Below are positions 17,825 through 26,742 of a DNA stretch of 64,000 nt, piece by piece. The stretch is from contig NZ_CP071321.1 in NCBI RefSeq assembly GCF_017309585.1, forward strand, positions 1,612,001 to 1,676,000, written 5' to 3'. The position numbers were made by a program, and so were the translations under genes. The notes under the pieces are model-generated. The model saw only the letters and a program-made list of their open reading frames with translations. It was not told the DNA's origin and made no database searches. Origin of the DNA: Nitrogeniibacter aestuarii (GTDB taxonomy: Bacteria; Pseudomonadota; Gammaproteobacteria; Burkholderiales; Rhodocyclaceae). Within the stretch, counting starts at the first letter, position 1, and every line of letters starts with the position of its first letter.

Positions 17825-18105
17825 GCGAGGCCGCCCCATCCTGTCTTCATCTGCTTGAGCGGGCCTACAGCTACCTGCAGCGTGCCGGGCTGAGCGAACT
17901 GGAGTGCTGTCATCAGGTGCAATGGCTGGCCGGCGCCATGGCCGACGCGCTTGCCCACGGACCCATGTCGGAAGCGGCGCAGGAGGCTTTGTGGCAGGCC
18001 CTGATGTCGGAGGCCAAGATCCCTTTCGAGTCAGTTCAACGCGTGCAACTGGCGCCGCCACCGCAGCGTGGTTCGATCGGTTACGCCCGTTTCGGGCGGG
18101 GGTAA
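17821..18105 (+). CDS. Small uncharacterised protein between opgG and opgH
   Basis: No family recognised. The 94-aa soluble protein is mostly predicted helix (LHLLERAYSYLQRAGLSELE) with a basic, Gly-rich tail (SIGYARFGRG). It has two adjacent cysteines (CC at about 29-30) but no signal peptide, so it should be cytoplasmic. The ATG overlaps the opgG stop and the stop is 6 bp from opgH, so expression must be coupled to both. A regulatory or assembly role for the OpgH synthase is a reasonable guess, no more. Confidence 0.75.
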   Translation: MSEAAPSCLHLLERAYSYLQRAGLSELECCHQVQWLAGAMADALAHGPMSEAAQEALWQALMSEAKIPFESVQRVQLAPPPQRGSIGYARFGRG

Positions 18106-18111
18106 CGCACC

Positions 18112-20235
18112 ATGGCGCAAACCCTGGCCGCTGATCACAAGGCGCGCAAGACGGCGGGACCACGCAGGCGGCATTGGCGCCTGGCGGCCTACCTGCGCAG
18201 AACGCTCTACCTCCTGCTGGTTGGTACCCAGACGGCGGGCGCCTGTTTTGCAGTGCTGGCCGTGCTGCCCTATCACGGCACCACGGCCATCGAGATGGCG
18301 ATTGTCGTGGTGTCGGCCGTCCTCTTCGGCTGGATCTCGGCCGGCTTCTGGATGGCGGTCATGGGCTTCATCTGGCGACGGGTGGGCGGTGACCCGCACA
18401 GTCCGGCGCGGCGCCTGGCGCCCGAGAAAATCGGTGACGTGCCGCTGGCAAGAACGGCGGTGGTCTACCCCATCTATCACGAAGACGTCCAGCGTACCCT
18501 GTCGGGTCTGTACAGCACATGGCGCGATCTGGAACGCACTGGTCAGATCGATGCCTTCGATTTTTTCGTGCTTTCGGACAGCCGTGATCCGAACATCTGG
18601 CTGGCCGAGCGCGAAGCGTGCCTCGCCCTGCGTGAGCGCCTCGGTCCTGACGCGCGCATCCACTATCGTCGCCGGGTGCTCAACCTGAACCGCAAGACAG
18701 GAAATGTGAGCGACTTCCTGCGCCGATGGGGGCGAGGCTACAAGTACATGATCGTGATGGACGCGGACAGCGTCATGACCGGCGCCAGTCTCGTTCGCAT
18801 GGGGCGGATCATGGAGAGCGATGATCGCATCGGCATCCTCCAGACGGCGCCGGCCCTGATCAATTCGACCTCGGCACACGCACGCATCCAGCAGTTCGCA
18901 AACCGCCTTTATGGCCCGATCTTCACCGACGGTCTGGCCGCGTTGCAGCTGGGCGAAGCGGTCTTCTGGGGGCATAACGCGATCATCCGGGTGGAGGCCT
19001 TCATGCAGCACTGCGGTCTGCCTCACTTGCGCGGATGGGGCTTCCTGCGCGGCAGTGTGCTCAGTCACGATTTTGTCGAGGCTGCGTGCATGTGGCGCGC
19101 CGGCTACGAAGTCTGGCTCGATTCGAGTATCGAGGGAAGTTACGAAGAGTCACCCCCGACCCTGGGCGATGAGCTTGAGCGGGACCGCCGCTGGGCGCAC
19201 GGCAATTTCCAGCATCTCTATTTTCTCTTCCGCCGCGGGATCTCCAGTGCTCATCGGGCCGCTTTTGCCAACGGCATCATGGCTTATGCGGCGTCGGCCA
19301 TCTGGTTCGCCTATCTGGTGCTGATCACGGTCGAGCTAGCCCAGTTCACCCTCCAGCCCATCGAGTATTTCCCCGATCCGGACAGCCCGTTCCCGGTGTG
19401 GCCCGAATGGCAGCCTGAATGGGCTGTTCGCCTGGCCTTCAGCACCGTGTTCGTGCTCTTTGCCCCGAAGCTGCTCGCGGTCGTCGATCTTTTCTTTGAT
19501 CGGGAGCGACGACGCCAGATGGGCGGTGTCATGAACGTGATGGTCGGCACCATGGTCGAGATGGTTTTTTCCATGCTGCTTGCCCCGGTGCGCATGCTGG
19601 CGCACACGCGCTATGTGGTCGTTACCCTGTTTAATCTCAAGGTCAGATGGGCTGGTCAGAACCGGACCGAGGAGGAGGGGTGGCGCGATGCGCTGGTGGA
19701 TCACCTGCCAGGCGCCTTGCTGGCGGTCGCGTGGTCTGGCTTTGCCTACTGGCTCCAGCCGCTGTTCTTTTACTGGTCATTGCCGATCGCCATCCCGCTG
19801 GTGATGGCGGCACCGGTGTCTGTCTGGCTGAGCCGTTTCGCCAATGGACGTCGCCTGCGCGAGCGCGGCGTCCTGCTGACGCCGGAAGAGGCCGCACCGC
19901 CGCCAGTGGTTCAGGATTTGCGTGATGCGCCGGCCCTGCGGGAGCCTTCGCGGCTGACGGCCTTCGAACTTGCGGTCATCGATCCGGCACGGCATCGCTT
20001 TCACCTGGGCATGGCGCGGCAAAGGAGCGACATCCCGTTCAGGCAGACGCGGCGCGAGGCGCTGGTGGCCAAGGCCATGGAAAGCGGGGCGGGGGCGCTC
20101 AGCGCAGGCGAGCGCAGCTGGCTGGTGGATGACGGCAGGGGACTTGCTGAACTGCACCGACTCGTCTGGATGGCGCCGGAGGAGAGTCTGTGGGGGCGAT
20201 TGGTGAGGCAGATGTGCCGGGAAGCCGGGGCTTGA
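18112..20235 (+). CDS. opgH: Glucan glucosyltransferase OpgH
   Basis: Inner-membrane GT2 synthase that polymerises beta-1,2-linked glucose from UDP-glucose for periplasmic glucans. At 707 aa it is shorter than the E. coli protein (about 850), mainly through a shorter cytoplasmic N-terminus. Two membrane helices (about residues 30-90) precede the GT domain, which shows VYPIYHEDVQRT, the DxD-type VMDADSVMTG and an ERDRRWAHGN motif matching the (Q/R)xxRW signature. Several helices follow (about 385-575). GGGGGT lies upstream of the ATG. Confidence 0.94.
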   Translation: MAQTLAADHKARKTAGPRRRHWRLAAYLRRTLYLLLVGTQTAGACFAVLAVLPYHGTTAIEMAIVVVSAVLFGWISAGFWMAVMGFIWRRVGGDPHSPARRLAPEKIGDVPLARTAVVYPIYHEDVQRTLSGLYSTWRDLERTGQIDAFDFFVLSDSRDPNIWLAEREACLALRERLGPDARIHYRRRVLNLNRKTGNVSDFLRRWGRGYKYMIVMDADSVMTGASLVRMGRIMESDDRIGILQTAPALINSTSAHARIQQFANRLYGPIFTDGLAALQLGEAVFWGHNAIIRVEAFMQHCGLPHLRGWGFLRGSVLSHDFVEAACMWRAGYEVWLDSSIEGSYEESPPTLGDELERDRRWAHGNFQHLYFLFRRGISSAHRAAFANGIMAYAASAIWFAYLVLITVELAQFTLQPIEYFPDPDSPFPVWPEWQPEWAVRLAFSTVFVLFAPKLLAVVDLFFDRERRRQMGGVMNVMVGTMVEMVFSMLLAPVRMLAHTRYVVVTLFNLKVRWAGQNRTEEEGWRDALVDHLPGALLAVAWSGFAYWLQPLFFYWSLPIAIPLVMAAPVSVWLSRFANGRRLRERGVLLTPEEAAPPPVVQDLRDAPALREPSRLTAFELAVIDPARHRFHLGMARQRSDIPFRQTRREALVAKAMESGAGALSAGERSWLVDDGRGLAELHRLVWMAPEESLWGRLVRQMCREAGA

Positions 20236-20250
20236 ACTGTGCCGGGCAGA

Positions 20251-20286
20251 CATGAAAAACGGGACCCGAAGGTCCCGTTTTTCATG
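20251..20286. terminator. Bidirectional terminator between opgH and rplS
   Basis: A perfect 16-bp inverted repeat, CATGAAAAACGGGACC at 20251-20266 and its complement at 20271-20286, around a CGAA loop. The A-run on one side and T-run on the other give U-tracts in both directions, so it can terminate both convergent transcripts. Confidence 0.9.
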
Positions 20287-20298
20287 TGACGCCAAAGA

Positions 20299-20670
20299 TC
20301 AGCCGTTCTTGCGAACCAGCTTTTCCTTGATACGTGCGGACTTGCCAGTGCGGCCACGCAGGTAGTACAGCTTGGCACGACGGACATCACCGCGACGCTT
20401 GACTTCGATACTTGCAACCAGCGGGGAGTACGTCTGGAACGTACGCTCCACGCCTTCACCGGAAGAGATCTTGCGCACGATGAAGGACGAGTTCAGACCA
20501 CGGTTACGCTTGGCGATGACCACGCCTTCGTATGCCTGCAGACGTTCACGGTTGCCTTCCTTGACCTTCACGCTGACGACCACGGTATCGCCCGGGGCGA
20601 AATCGGGGACGGTCTTGGTTTCGGTCAGACGAGCGATTTCTTCCTGCTCGAGTTGATCAATCAGATTCAT
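20299..20670 (-). CDS. rplS: 50S ribosomal protein L19
   Basis: Large-subunit protein at the 30S-50S interface. The 123-aa sequence is typical: MNLIDQLEQEEIARL at the start, DTVVVSVKVKEGNRERLQAY in the middle and KLYYLRGRTGKSARIKEKL at the end. It is the last gene of the rpsP-rimM-trmD-rplS operon, 99 bp after trmD, and ends at a strong terminator. Confidence 0.97.
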   Translation of the reverse strand: MNLIDQLEQEEIARLTETKTVPDFAPGDTVVVSVKVKEGNRERLQAYEGVVIAKRNRGLNSSFIVRKISSGEGVERTFQTYSPLVASIEVKRRGDVRRAKLYYLRGRTGKSARIKEKLVRKNG

Positions 20671-20769
20671 TGCGTCATTCCTAAGTTCGAGTGGCCATTG
20701 GCCTTGCGGAAAGAGCAGGTCGCAACCTGGTATCCGGCTTTTCTTCGTATGGCGTGTCGGGTCAGACCC

Positions 20770-21564
20770 TCAACGCCCCGCGTGTTCCTGCCTGAATTCA
20801 TCAAGCAGTTTCACTTCTTCCTTGCTCAGCGGTCGCGCTTCGAGAAGCTCGGGCCGTCTCAGCCAGGTTTGCCCAAGCGCCTGTTTCAGGCGCCAGCGGC
20901 GAATGTTCTTGTGGTCCCCGGACAACAGTACCGGGGGCACTTCGACGCCATGGGCGTCCACTTCCGGTCGCGTAAAATGCGGGCAATCGAGCAGGCCATC
21001 CACGAAGGAGTCCTCGACTGCCGAGTCCGCATCGTTCAACGCGCCCGGCAACTGACGGATGATGGCATCGAGCAGCACCATTGCCGGCAGTTCTCCACCA
21101 GACAACACGAAGTCGCCCAGCGATATTTCTTCATCCACGCAGCGGTCGATCAGTCGCTGATCCACCCCTTCGTAGCGACCGCACAACAAGGTCAGAGATG
21201 GCAGCGTCGCCAGTTCCATGACCTTCTGGTGGTCTAGCCTGCGCCCTTGGGGCGACAGGTAGATCACCCGACCGGTGCTGCCGGTATCGACCAGTTGTGC
21301 CGCCCTGGCGGCTGCGATCGCCTCTTCCAGCGGGCTGGCCAGCATGACCATGCCGGGGCCGCCGCCATAAGGGCGATCGTCGACCGTTCGATGAACATCC
21401 GTCGTGAAGTCACGCGGATTCCAGCAGGTCAGAGCATACAGCCCCCGGGCAAGCGCCCGACGGCTGATCCCGTTTCCGGTCAGTGCCCCGAACATGTCGG
21501 GGAACAGGGTGACGATATCGAACCGCCGCGTGCGGCGATCCAGATCGGTCACGGTCAAGCCCAC
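20770..21564 (-). CDS. trmD: tRNA (guanine-N1)-methyltransferase TrmD
   Basis: Methylates G37 in tRNAs that read CNN and related codons, preventing +1 frameshifts; a SPOUT-fold enzyme. Visible are FDIVTLFPDMFGALTG near the N-terminus, DRPYGGGPGMVM, the knot region LLCGRYEGVDQRLID and GDFVLSGGELPAM. The start is uncertain: GTG 21564 (264 aa), immediately after the rimM stop, adds about 13 residues compared with the usual start, and GTG 21552 is an alternative. Confidence 0.95.
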   Translation of the reverse strand: MGLTVTDLDRRTRRFDIVTLFPDMFGALTGNGISRRALARGLYALTCWNPRDFTTDVHRTVDDRPYGGGPGMVMLASPLEEAIAAARAAQLVDTGSTGRVIYLSPQGRRLDHQKVMELATLPSLTLLCGRYEGVDQRLIDRCVDEEISLGDFVLSGGELPAMVLLDAIIRQLPGALNDADSAVEDSFVDGLLDCPHFTRPEVDAHGVEVPPVLLSGDHKNIRRWRLKQALGQTWLRRPELLEARPLSKEEVKLLDEFRQEHAGR

Positions 21565-21565
21565 T

Positions 21566-22072
21566 TCACCAGTCTTTTTGCCATTGGACCCGGATCACTT
21601 TCGCATCGGTATCGACCTTGTCGACATACGCCGGTACGAACGGAATCAGATGCTCGGACTCCCCGTCATTGACCTGCAGCACATCATGTGCGCCGGCTGA
21701 AATCAGTGTGGAGACCGTGCCCAAGGGTTCGCCTTCGGCATTTTCGACTGCCAGCCCGATCAGATCGGCCCAGTAGTACTCATCTTCCGCGGTGGGCGGC
21801 ATCGCCTCGCGCGGGGCTGCAATGTAGCAACCCTTCAAACTTTCGGCGGCCGTGCGGTCGTCAATCCCTTCAAGCGAAGCAACCAGACCCTTGCCCTGAA
21901 AACGACAGTTCTTCAGCGCGTAGGCCTGCCAGCTCGTCTCTGCGGCTTTGTCGTCCTGACACAACCACCAGCGGGGCATCTTTTTCCAGGACAGCGGGTC
22001 GTCACCGAACGGGTGAATCTTGACCCAGCCCTTGATGCCATAGGGGGCAATGATTCGCCCCATGACAATCAT
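21566..22072 (-). CDS. rimM: 16S rRNA processing protein RimM
   Basis: Assembly factor for the 30S head that binds S19. The 168-aa protein has the RimM N-terminal barrel (MGRIIAPYGIKGWVKIHPFGD) and the C-terminal PRC-barrel (YYWADLIGLAVENAEGEPLG ... VLQVNDGESEHLIPFVPAYV). It lies 24 bp after rpsP and nearly touches trmD, as in most proteobacteria. Confidence 0.95.
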   Translation of the reverse strand: MIVMGRIIAPYGIKGWVKIHPFGDDPLSWKKMPRWWLCQDDKAAETSWQAYALKNCRFQGKGLVASLEGIDDRTAAESLKGCYIAAPREAMPPTAEDEYYWADLIGLAVENAEGEPLGTVSTLISAGAHDVLQVNDGESEHLIPFVPAYVDKVDTDAKVIRVQWQKDW

Positions 22073-22096
22073 GGATGCTCCGCCTTACGCAGCCGA

Positions 22097-22348
22097 TCAG
22101 GCCGCGGCTTTGGCAGCCTGCTTGACCAGACGGGCAACGGTGTCGGACAGCTGGGCGCCGTTCTGCTGCCAGTAGGTCAGGCGCTCGGTGTTGATCACCA
22201 GGCCTTGCTCGCTTTCGGAGGCAACCGGATTGTAAAAACCAACACGCTCAATGAAGCGGCCATCACGGCGCTCGCGGCGGTCAGCAGCAACGATGTTGTA
22301 GAAAGGGCGCTTCTTGGCGCCGCTACGTGCAAGGCGAATAACAACCAT
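22097..22348 (-). CDS. rpsP: 30S ribosomal protein S16
   Basis: The 83-aa small-subunit protein has the standard start MVVIRLARSGAKKRPFYNIV and the core RFIERVGFYNPVA. A longer frame upstream runs antisense of and into pyrF sequence and does not resemble S16, so ATG 22348 is the start. First gene of the rpsP-rimM-trmD-rplS operon, preceded by a good promoter. Confidence 0.97.
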   Translation of the reverse strand: MVVIRLARSGAKKRPFYNIVAADRRERRDGRFIERVGFYNPVASESEQGLVINTERLTYWQQNGAQLSDTVARLVKQAAKAAA

Positions 22349-22387
22349 CTTGGCTTCGTCCTGATCTGTGGAATCGAAAAGGGCGAA

Positions 22388-22416
22388 ATAGTACGGGATA
22401 AATCCAGAAAAAACAA
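22388..22416 (-). promoter_or_regulatory. rpsP operon promoter
   Basis: On the minus strand TTGTTT (complement at 22411-22416) and TACTAT (complement at 22388-22393) are separated by 17 bp, about 40 bp ahead of the rpsP ATG. The A/T-rich run just upstream (six T) could act as an UP-like or pyrF-terminator tract. Confidence 0.6.
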
Positions 22417-22431
22417 TCTGTTTCGGGCGCT

Positions 22432-23169
22432 TCAGCCCGTGAAGATCTCCGCGATCGTCTGCTGGATGTCGCGTGCGGCTTGAGCGGGATCGGCCGCGTT
22501 GCGAATCGGACGGCCGACAACGATGTAGTCGGCGCCGTTGCGGAAGGCTTGCGCCACGTCCACGGTGCGCTTCTGATCGTCCGACGGGCGGTTCTCCACC
22601 GGGCGGATGCCTGGTGTGACCACCAGCAGGCGTTCGCCGAGCTCGCGGCGGATCATCGGCGCTTCGAGTCCGGACGAGACGATGCCATCGACACCGGCTT
22701 CGAGGGCGCGGCGCGCACGCGAGAGAACCAGTTCTTCGACGTTGCACTGGAACCCTAGGTCGTTCAGGTCGCCCTGATCGAGGCTGGTGAGCGCAGTGAC
22801 GGCGAGAATCTTGAGGTCGCCTTTGTCCTTAACGGCGGCTTCCATGATCGATTGGTTGCCGTGGATGGTCGCCAGGGTGGCACCACTTGAGGCGAGTGCC
22901 CGGACGGCCTTGCGGACGGTCTCGGGTACATCGAAAAATTTCAGGTCGACGAACACCTTCTTCTGCTGGGCGACAAGCCAGTCCAGGAGTTCGAAGTAGC
23001 CACCAGCCATGCACAACTCAAGGCCGATCTTGTAGAAGGTGGCGGCATCACCCATTCGCGTGACGAGGTCGCGAGCCTCATCCGCGTTGGCGACGTCCAG
23101 CGCCACGATCAGGCGATCCTGGGGCGCAATGTGTTTTTCCGAGCGGTAATCGATGGCTTCAGATGTCAT
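22432..23169 (-). CDS. pyrF: Orotidine 5'-phosphate decarboxylase
   Basis: Final step of de novo UMP synthesis. The 245-aa protein has the catalytic DxKxxD motif in VFVDLKFFDVPETVRKA, plus RLIVALDVANADEARDLV near the N-terminus and LLVVTPGIRPV and ADYIVVGRPIRNA at the phosphate-binding end. It stands 83 bp upstream of rpsP on the same strand and is divergent from the PilZ-like gene. Confidence 0.96.
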   Translation of the reverse strand: MTSEAIDYRSEKHIAPQDRLIVALDVANADEARDLVTRMGDAATFYKIGLELCMAGGYFELLDWLVAQQKKVFVDLKFFDVPETVRKAVRALASSGATLATIHGNQSIMEAAVKDKGDLKILAVTALTSLDQGDLNDLGFQCNVEELVLSRARRALEAGVDGIVSSGLEAPMIRRELGERLLVVTPGIRPVENRPSDDQKRTVDVAQAFRNGADYIVVGRPIRNAADPAQAARDIQQTIAEIFTG

Positions 23170-23281
23170 AATGTCAGGTGCAACTTTCTAAACAGGCGCG
23201 CGAAATGCAGTTAGGGAAATTTTCCCCGGGCGCAATGGAAATTGCTGGCATTGTGCCAGAAACCGGCCGTTATTCATTAGA

Positions 23282-24841
23282 ATGAGCTATCAAACCACAC
23301 CTGAACGGACCGCCATGAGTCCCGGCGAGAGCACGACACAGAGCGCTGCCAGCGGCACAGCCGCAGAGGTCATCGCATGGCTTGGCGCAGAGCCCTCGGT
23401 TGATCCCGTCGCGGATCTGCCGGATATGCTGCGCCAGCTCGAGCGCCTGCTGCGTTCCGAGGATGTCATGCCGCTCCAGTTGCATCGTGCGCTGGAGCTT
23501 TTTGTTGTCCGGGTCGCCGATGCGCGGGAAGCACTGGTGCCGCGCCTGACAGGGCGGTCCTTGCCACTGCCATCCGATCTATTCAATGCGGTCAGCACGC
23601 TCGAGCGCGTCGTGATCAGCATGGCCAATGGTTACAGTCGCGTGCTGTCGGATGTCGGTTCGGCGATGGTGACTCAGAGCCGCAAGCCGGAGGTGCTTTC
23701 CGCGCGAGCCCTGGCCTTGCTGACCGATGCAGTGTGGCTGGCCGCACTCAAGGGCGCTTCGCCCCGTGCGGGGGTCTGGAATGAGGCGCATCGCGTCTTC
23801 CATATGGCGACGGTGGCGGCGGGGTCGGAGGCACTGCCGGCTGAGTTACCCCGTGGTGCGGTACAGGGCGCCTACAAGGCCATGCTTGCCATGGCGGCGG
23901 CACAGCCCGAGGCGCTCACGGCGCGTGAGCAGGAGTGGCTCTACCAGTATCTTGAGCAGACGGCCTGGCGTGCGGAGCTGTCCACCAAGCCCAAGACCGG
24001 TATCGAGACCTGGGATTACTGGATCGACCCGGCGCAGGATGCGGGGCCGATCGCCATGGTCCGGCGCTCACCGCCACCGGTCGAGGGCATGATCTATTTC
24101 TCGGCGGCGGAGTTGGCGCGAGGAGCGACCGGGCATCTCGAGCGCATCGATGCTGCGCTCGGCGCCGGTGGTGAGGTGATCCCCGGTGCGAGTCTGCCGG
24201 AACTGCCGGCCGGATTGCCGCCACAGGAAATTGCGAAACTGCTGCGCAGCTTGCGCGAGCGCTGGGCGATGCCGCCGCGGCGCGAGCAAATGCGCCGTCA
24301 CAATGACTACACGGTCGATGTCTGCATCGGACTGCGCTCGATCTGGCGGCTCAAGCACGCGGGTGAAGAGGCTGCGCAGGTGATGTCGTGGCGCGTTCAG
24401 AATGAAAGCCCCGGCGGCTACGCCATCATGAGTCTGGAGGTGGCGTCGAATACCCTGTCGCCGGGCATGGCGGTTGCGCTCCGTCGCCAGGTGGGTGCGC
24501 AGTGGTCCGTGTGCGTGGTGCGCTGGGTACGCTCTGACGCGCCTGACCGTGTGGAAGTCGGGCTTCAGACGATCAGTAACGAGTCCACGCCGGTCCGCGT
24601 GGGATTCCGGGGTGGCGAGGGGCCGGGCGAAATGATGCCTGGCCTGGTGCTCCCACCCGTGCCCGGCATCCGGAGCCACCAGGCGATTCTGGCGCCATCA
24701 GGGGCCTATCAGTCACGTCGCTTCCTGCTTGTCCACGAGGGCGAGCACATCTATGTGGCTCAAGGACGGCTCTTGAGCCTCGATATGCAGACATCTCACG
24801 TCGAACTTTTTCAGTTCGAGTACGACCCCTATCCGCTCTGA
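23282..24841 (+). CDS. 519-aa protein with C-terminal PilZ-like domain
   Basis: I do not recognise the full-length family. The N-terminal 340 residues are Ala/Leu-rich and largely helical, without membrane segments. A segment at about 340-440 resembles a PilZ domain: REQMRRHNDYTVDV supplies the Arg-rich entry, WRVQNESPGGYAIM the N-x-S-x-G-G turn, and GMAVALRRQVG and VCVVRWVRSD the barrel strands. It might sense cyclic-di-GMP, although the canonical RxxxR is imperfect. Start ATG 23282 has no ribosome site; ATG 23315, with GGA upstream, is an equally good choice. The 3' end overlaps the convergent YihY gene by 13 bp. Confidence 0.8.
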   Translation: MSYQTTPERTAMSPGESTTQSAASGTAAEVIAWLGAEPSVDPVADLPDMLRQLERLLRSEDVMPLQLHRALELFVVRVADAREALVPRLTGRSLPLPSDLFNAVSTLERVVISMANGYSRVLSDVGSAMVTQSRKPEVLSARALALLTDAVWLAALKGASPRAGVWNEAHRVFHMATVAAGSEALPAELPRGAVQGAYKAMLAMAAAQPEALTAREQEWLYQYLEQTAWRAELSTKPKTGIETWDYWIDPAQDAGPIAMVRRSPPPVEGMIYFSAAELARGATGHLERIDAALGAGGEVIPGASLPELPAGLPPQEIAKLLRSLRERWAMPPRREQMRRHNDYTVDVCIGLRSIWRLKHAGEEAAQVMSWRVQNESPGGYAIMSLEVASNTLSPGMAVALRRQVGAQWSVCVVRWVRSDAPDRVEVGLQTISNESTPVRVGFRGGEGPGEMMPGLVLPPVPGIRSHQAILAPSGAYQSRRFLLVHEGEHIYVAQGRLLSLDMQTSHVELFQFEYDPYPL

Positions 24842-26052
24842 CCGGCAGGTGAGCCGACACGTCTGAACAGCTCAGGCAGGGGCAGATCACTCGCGCTGAG
24901 CATGGCACGGATGTGAGCGGCGGTTTCCGGTGCCAGCCCGTCGGCGGCGAGACCGTCAATGGCCGGGGCGGAGATGCAGAAGCGGGTCAGTACGTCGGAG
25001 AGTCGGATGTCATCAATGCGTCTGGCCAGAATCCAGTCTTCCTCATCCGTCCGTGCCAGCCATCCGGCCTCGTGCATGTCCTCCAGGATGGGTTCGCCAT
25101 GCGCGGGGGTCTGACGGGCAATGCGATACAGCGTCTCAGCCTGGCGGCTGTCCCCGGCGGTCTGCGCGGCGGCCAGTTCCCGAAGCATCAGCAGGGCGCC
25201 GTAGGCGCGCGTGCCGGGAAAACTCGGCAATGCACGAATGCGGGACAGGTACGTGGGGATGCCCGCCGCCAGGATGGCTCCGAGCAGGATCACGATCCAG
25301 GACAGATACAGCCACAGCAAGAAGATCGGCAGCGTCGCAAAGGTGCCGTAGATCAGCGTGTAGCTCGGAAAGTAGGCGAAATAGAAGCCGAGTCCCCGCT
25401 GCATGGCGATGAAGCCGAGTGCGGCGGCCACGCCACCAACAAGGGCGTGCCAGGGATTGATGCGCCGGTTCGGAATGCTGTAGTAGAGGAAGCTGAACAG
25501 CATGCCCAGTAGCAATACGGGCAGCATGCGGGCCACGATCAGGCGCAGCCAGGGCGGATCGTTGACGAGCCCCAGCGATGTGCTCACCACGTAGCTGGTG
25601 GCTGCCAGAGAGCCGCCCAGGAAGAGGGGGCCGACGGTCAGCACCACCCAGTAGATGGTCAGGCGTGTGACCAGTGGTCGGGGTGTGCGCACGCCCCAGA
25701 TGGTGTTGAGCGCGCTGTCGATGGTCAGCATCAGGCTCAGCGCCGTGATGATCAGTACGGCCGAACCGATCACGGTCAGATCGCCCGCTTTCTGGGTGAA
25801 CTCAAGCGCATAGGTGGCGATGATGCGCCCGGCGGTCTCCGGCAGCAGGTTGTCGAGCAAGAAGGCGCTCAGGCTGTCCCCGAACTGGGCGAAGCCGGGA
25901 AAGTGGCTAAATACCGACAAGGCGACTGCGAGGAGTGGCACCACGGCCAACAGAGAAGTGAACGTGAGGCTGCCCGCGACCAGCGGGCAGCGGGTGTCGA
26001 CGAAGCGCTCGAGCAGCAGGCGAAGAAAGTTCTGGATATGTGTCAGTGACAT
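24829..26052 (-). CDS. YihY family inner-membrane protein
   Basis: A 407-aa protein of the YihY/virulence factor BrkB (formerly 'RNase BN') family, function unsettled. About six membrane helices occupy residues 20-280, with family hallmarks VAGSLTFTSLLAVVPLLAVA and LIYGTFATLPIFLLWLYLSW. The C-terminal 120 residues are soluble and resemble a winged-helix region (GEPILEDMHEAGWLARTDEE). ATG 26052 (MSLTHIQNF) is preferred to an upstream in-frame start. The old nuclease label is wrong for this family in E. coli. Confidence 0.88.
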   Translation of the reverse strand: MSLTHIQNFLRLLLERFVDTRCPLVAGSLTFTSLLAVVPLLAVALSVFSHFPGFAQFGDSLSAFLLDNLLPETAGRIIATYALEFTQKAGDLTVIGSAVLIITALSLMLTIDSALNTIWGVRTPRPLVTRLTIYWVVLTVGPLFLGGSLAATSYVVSTSLGLVNDPPWLRLIVARMLPVLLLGMLFSFLYYSIPNRRINPWHALVGGVAAALGFIAMQRGLGFYFAYFPSYTLIYGTFATLPIFLLWLYLSWIVILLGAILAAGIPTYLSRIRALPSFPGTRAYGALLMLRELAAAQTAGDSRQAETLYRIARQTPAHGEPILEDMHEAGWLARTDEEDWILARRIDDIRLSDVLTRFCISAPAIDGLAADGLAPETAAHIRAMLSASDLPLPELFRRVGSPAGQSG

Positions 26053-26142
26053 GTTCGGCACGATGTCGGCTTGCCCCGGCCTTGATGGGCTGCCCACCTC
26101 GATATCTGGGATAATCGCCGCAATTTAGCCACAGAGTCGTTC

Positions 26143-26742
26143 ATGAAAGAAGTCCTCGTCCTTTATTACAGCCGCAAGGGCTCGGTCCATGCGTTGGCCG
26201 AACAGATTGCGCGCGGTGTCGAGCGCGTGCCCGGTGTCGGGGCACGCTTGCGCACGGTGCCGGCCGTGAGCACGGTGTGCGAGGCCACTGAAGACGAGGT
26301 GCCGGCAGAGGGGCCACCCTACGTGAGCCTGGATGACCTGGAGTCGTGTATTGGCGTTGCGCTGGGGAGCCCCACGCGTTTCGGCAACATGGCGGCACCG
26401 ATGAAGTACTTTCTCGACGGCACGATCGGTCCGTGGGTCAATGGGGCCCTGGTGGGCAAACCGGCTGCCGTGTTCACGTCCAGTGGCAGCCATCATGGCG
26501 GACAGGAGACCACCCTGATGTCGATGATGCTGCCGCTCATGCACCACGGCATGGTGATGGTTGGGTTGCCGTACAGCGAGCGTACCTTGTCGAGCACTAC
26601 CACCGGCGGGACGCCGTACGGTGTGACGCATGTGGCCGGCCACGATGGCAATCCGGCCCTGAGTGATGATGAGATCACCCTCGCCGTGGCTCAAGGCGAG
26701 CGCCTGGCGCGTATCGCGCTGGCCCTGGAGGGCGCCCGATGA
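26143..26742 (+). CDS. wrbA: NAD(P)H:quinone oxidoreductase, WrbA flavodoxin family
   Basis: FMN-dependent two-electron quinone reductase, thought to limit oxidative redox cycling. The 199-aa protein has the flavodoxin phosphate-binding loop (LVLYYSRKGSVHALAEQI), the WrbA motif GSPTRFGNMAAPMKYFLDG, and the FTSSGSHHGGQETTL and TTGGTPYGVTHVAG segments. It overlaps the DUF2069 gene by ATGA, so the two are co-translated. Confidence 0.92.
   Translation: MKEVLVLYYSRKGSVHALAEQIARGVERVPGVGARLRTVPAVSTVCEATEDEVPAEGPPYVSLDDLESCIGVALGSPTRFGNMAAPMKYFLDGTIGPWVNGALVGKPAAVFTSSGSHHGGQETTLMSMMLPLMHHGMVMVGLPYSERTLSSTTTGGTPYGVTHVAGHDGNPALSDDEITLAVAQGERLARIALALEGAR

Noticed and set aside
22349..22747. N-terminal extension of the S16 frame into pyrF.
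   Set aside because: Arg-rich sequence antisense-like in character, overlapping pyrF; S16 is about 83 aa and its start at 22348 is conserved.
24829..26052. Annotation as ribonuclease BN.
   Set aside because: The family name is historical; the true RNase BN is a different zinc-dependent protein, and this one is a polytopic membrane protein without nuclease motifs.
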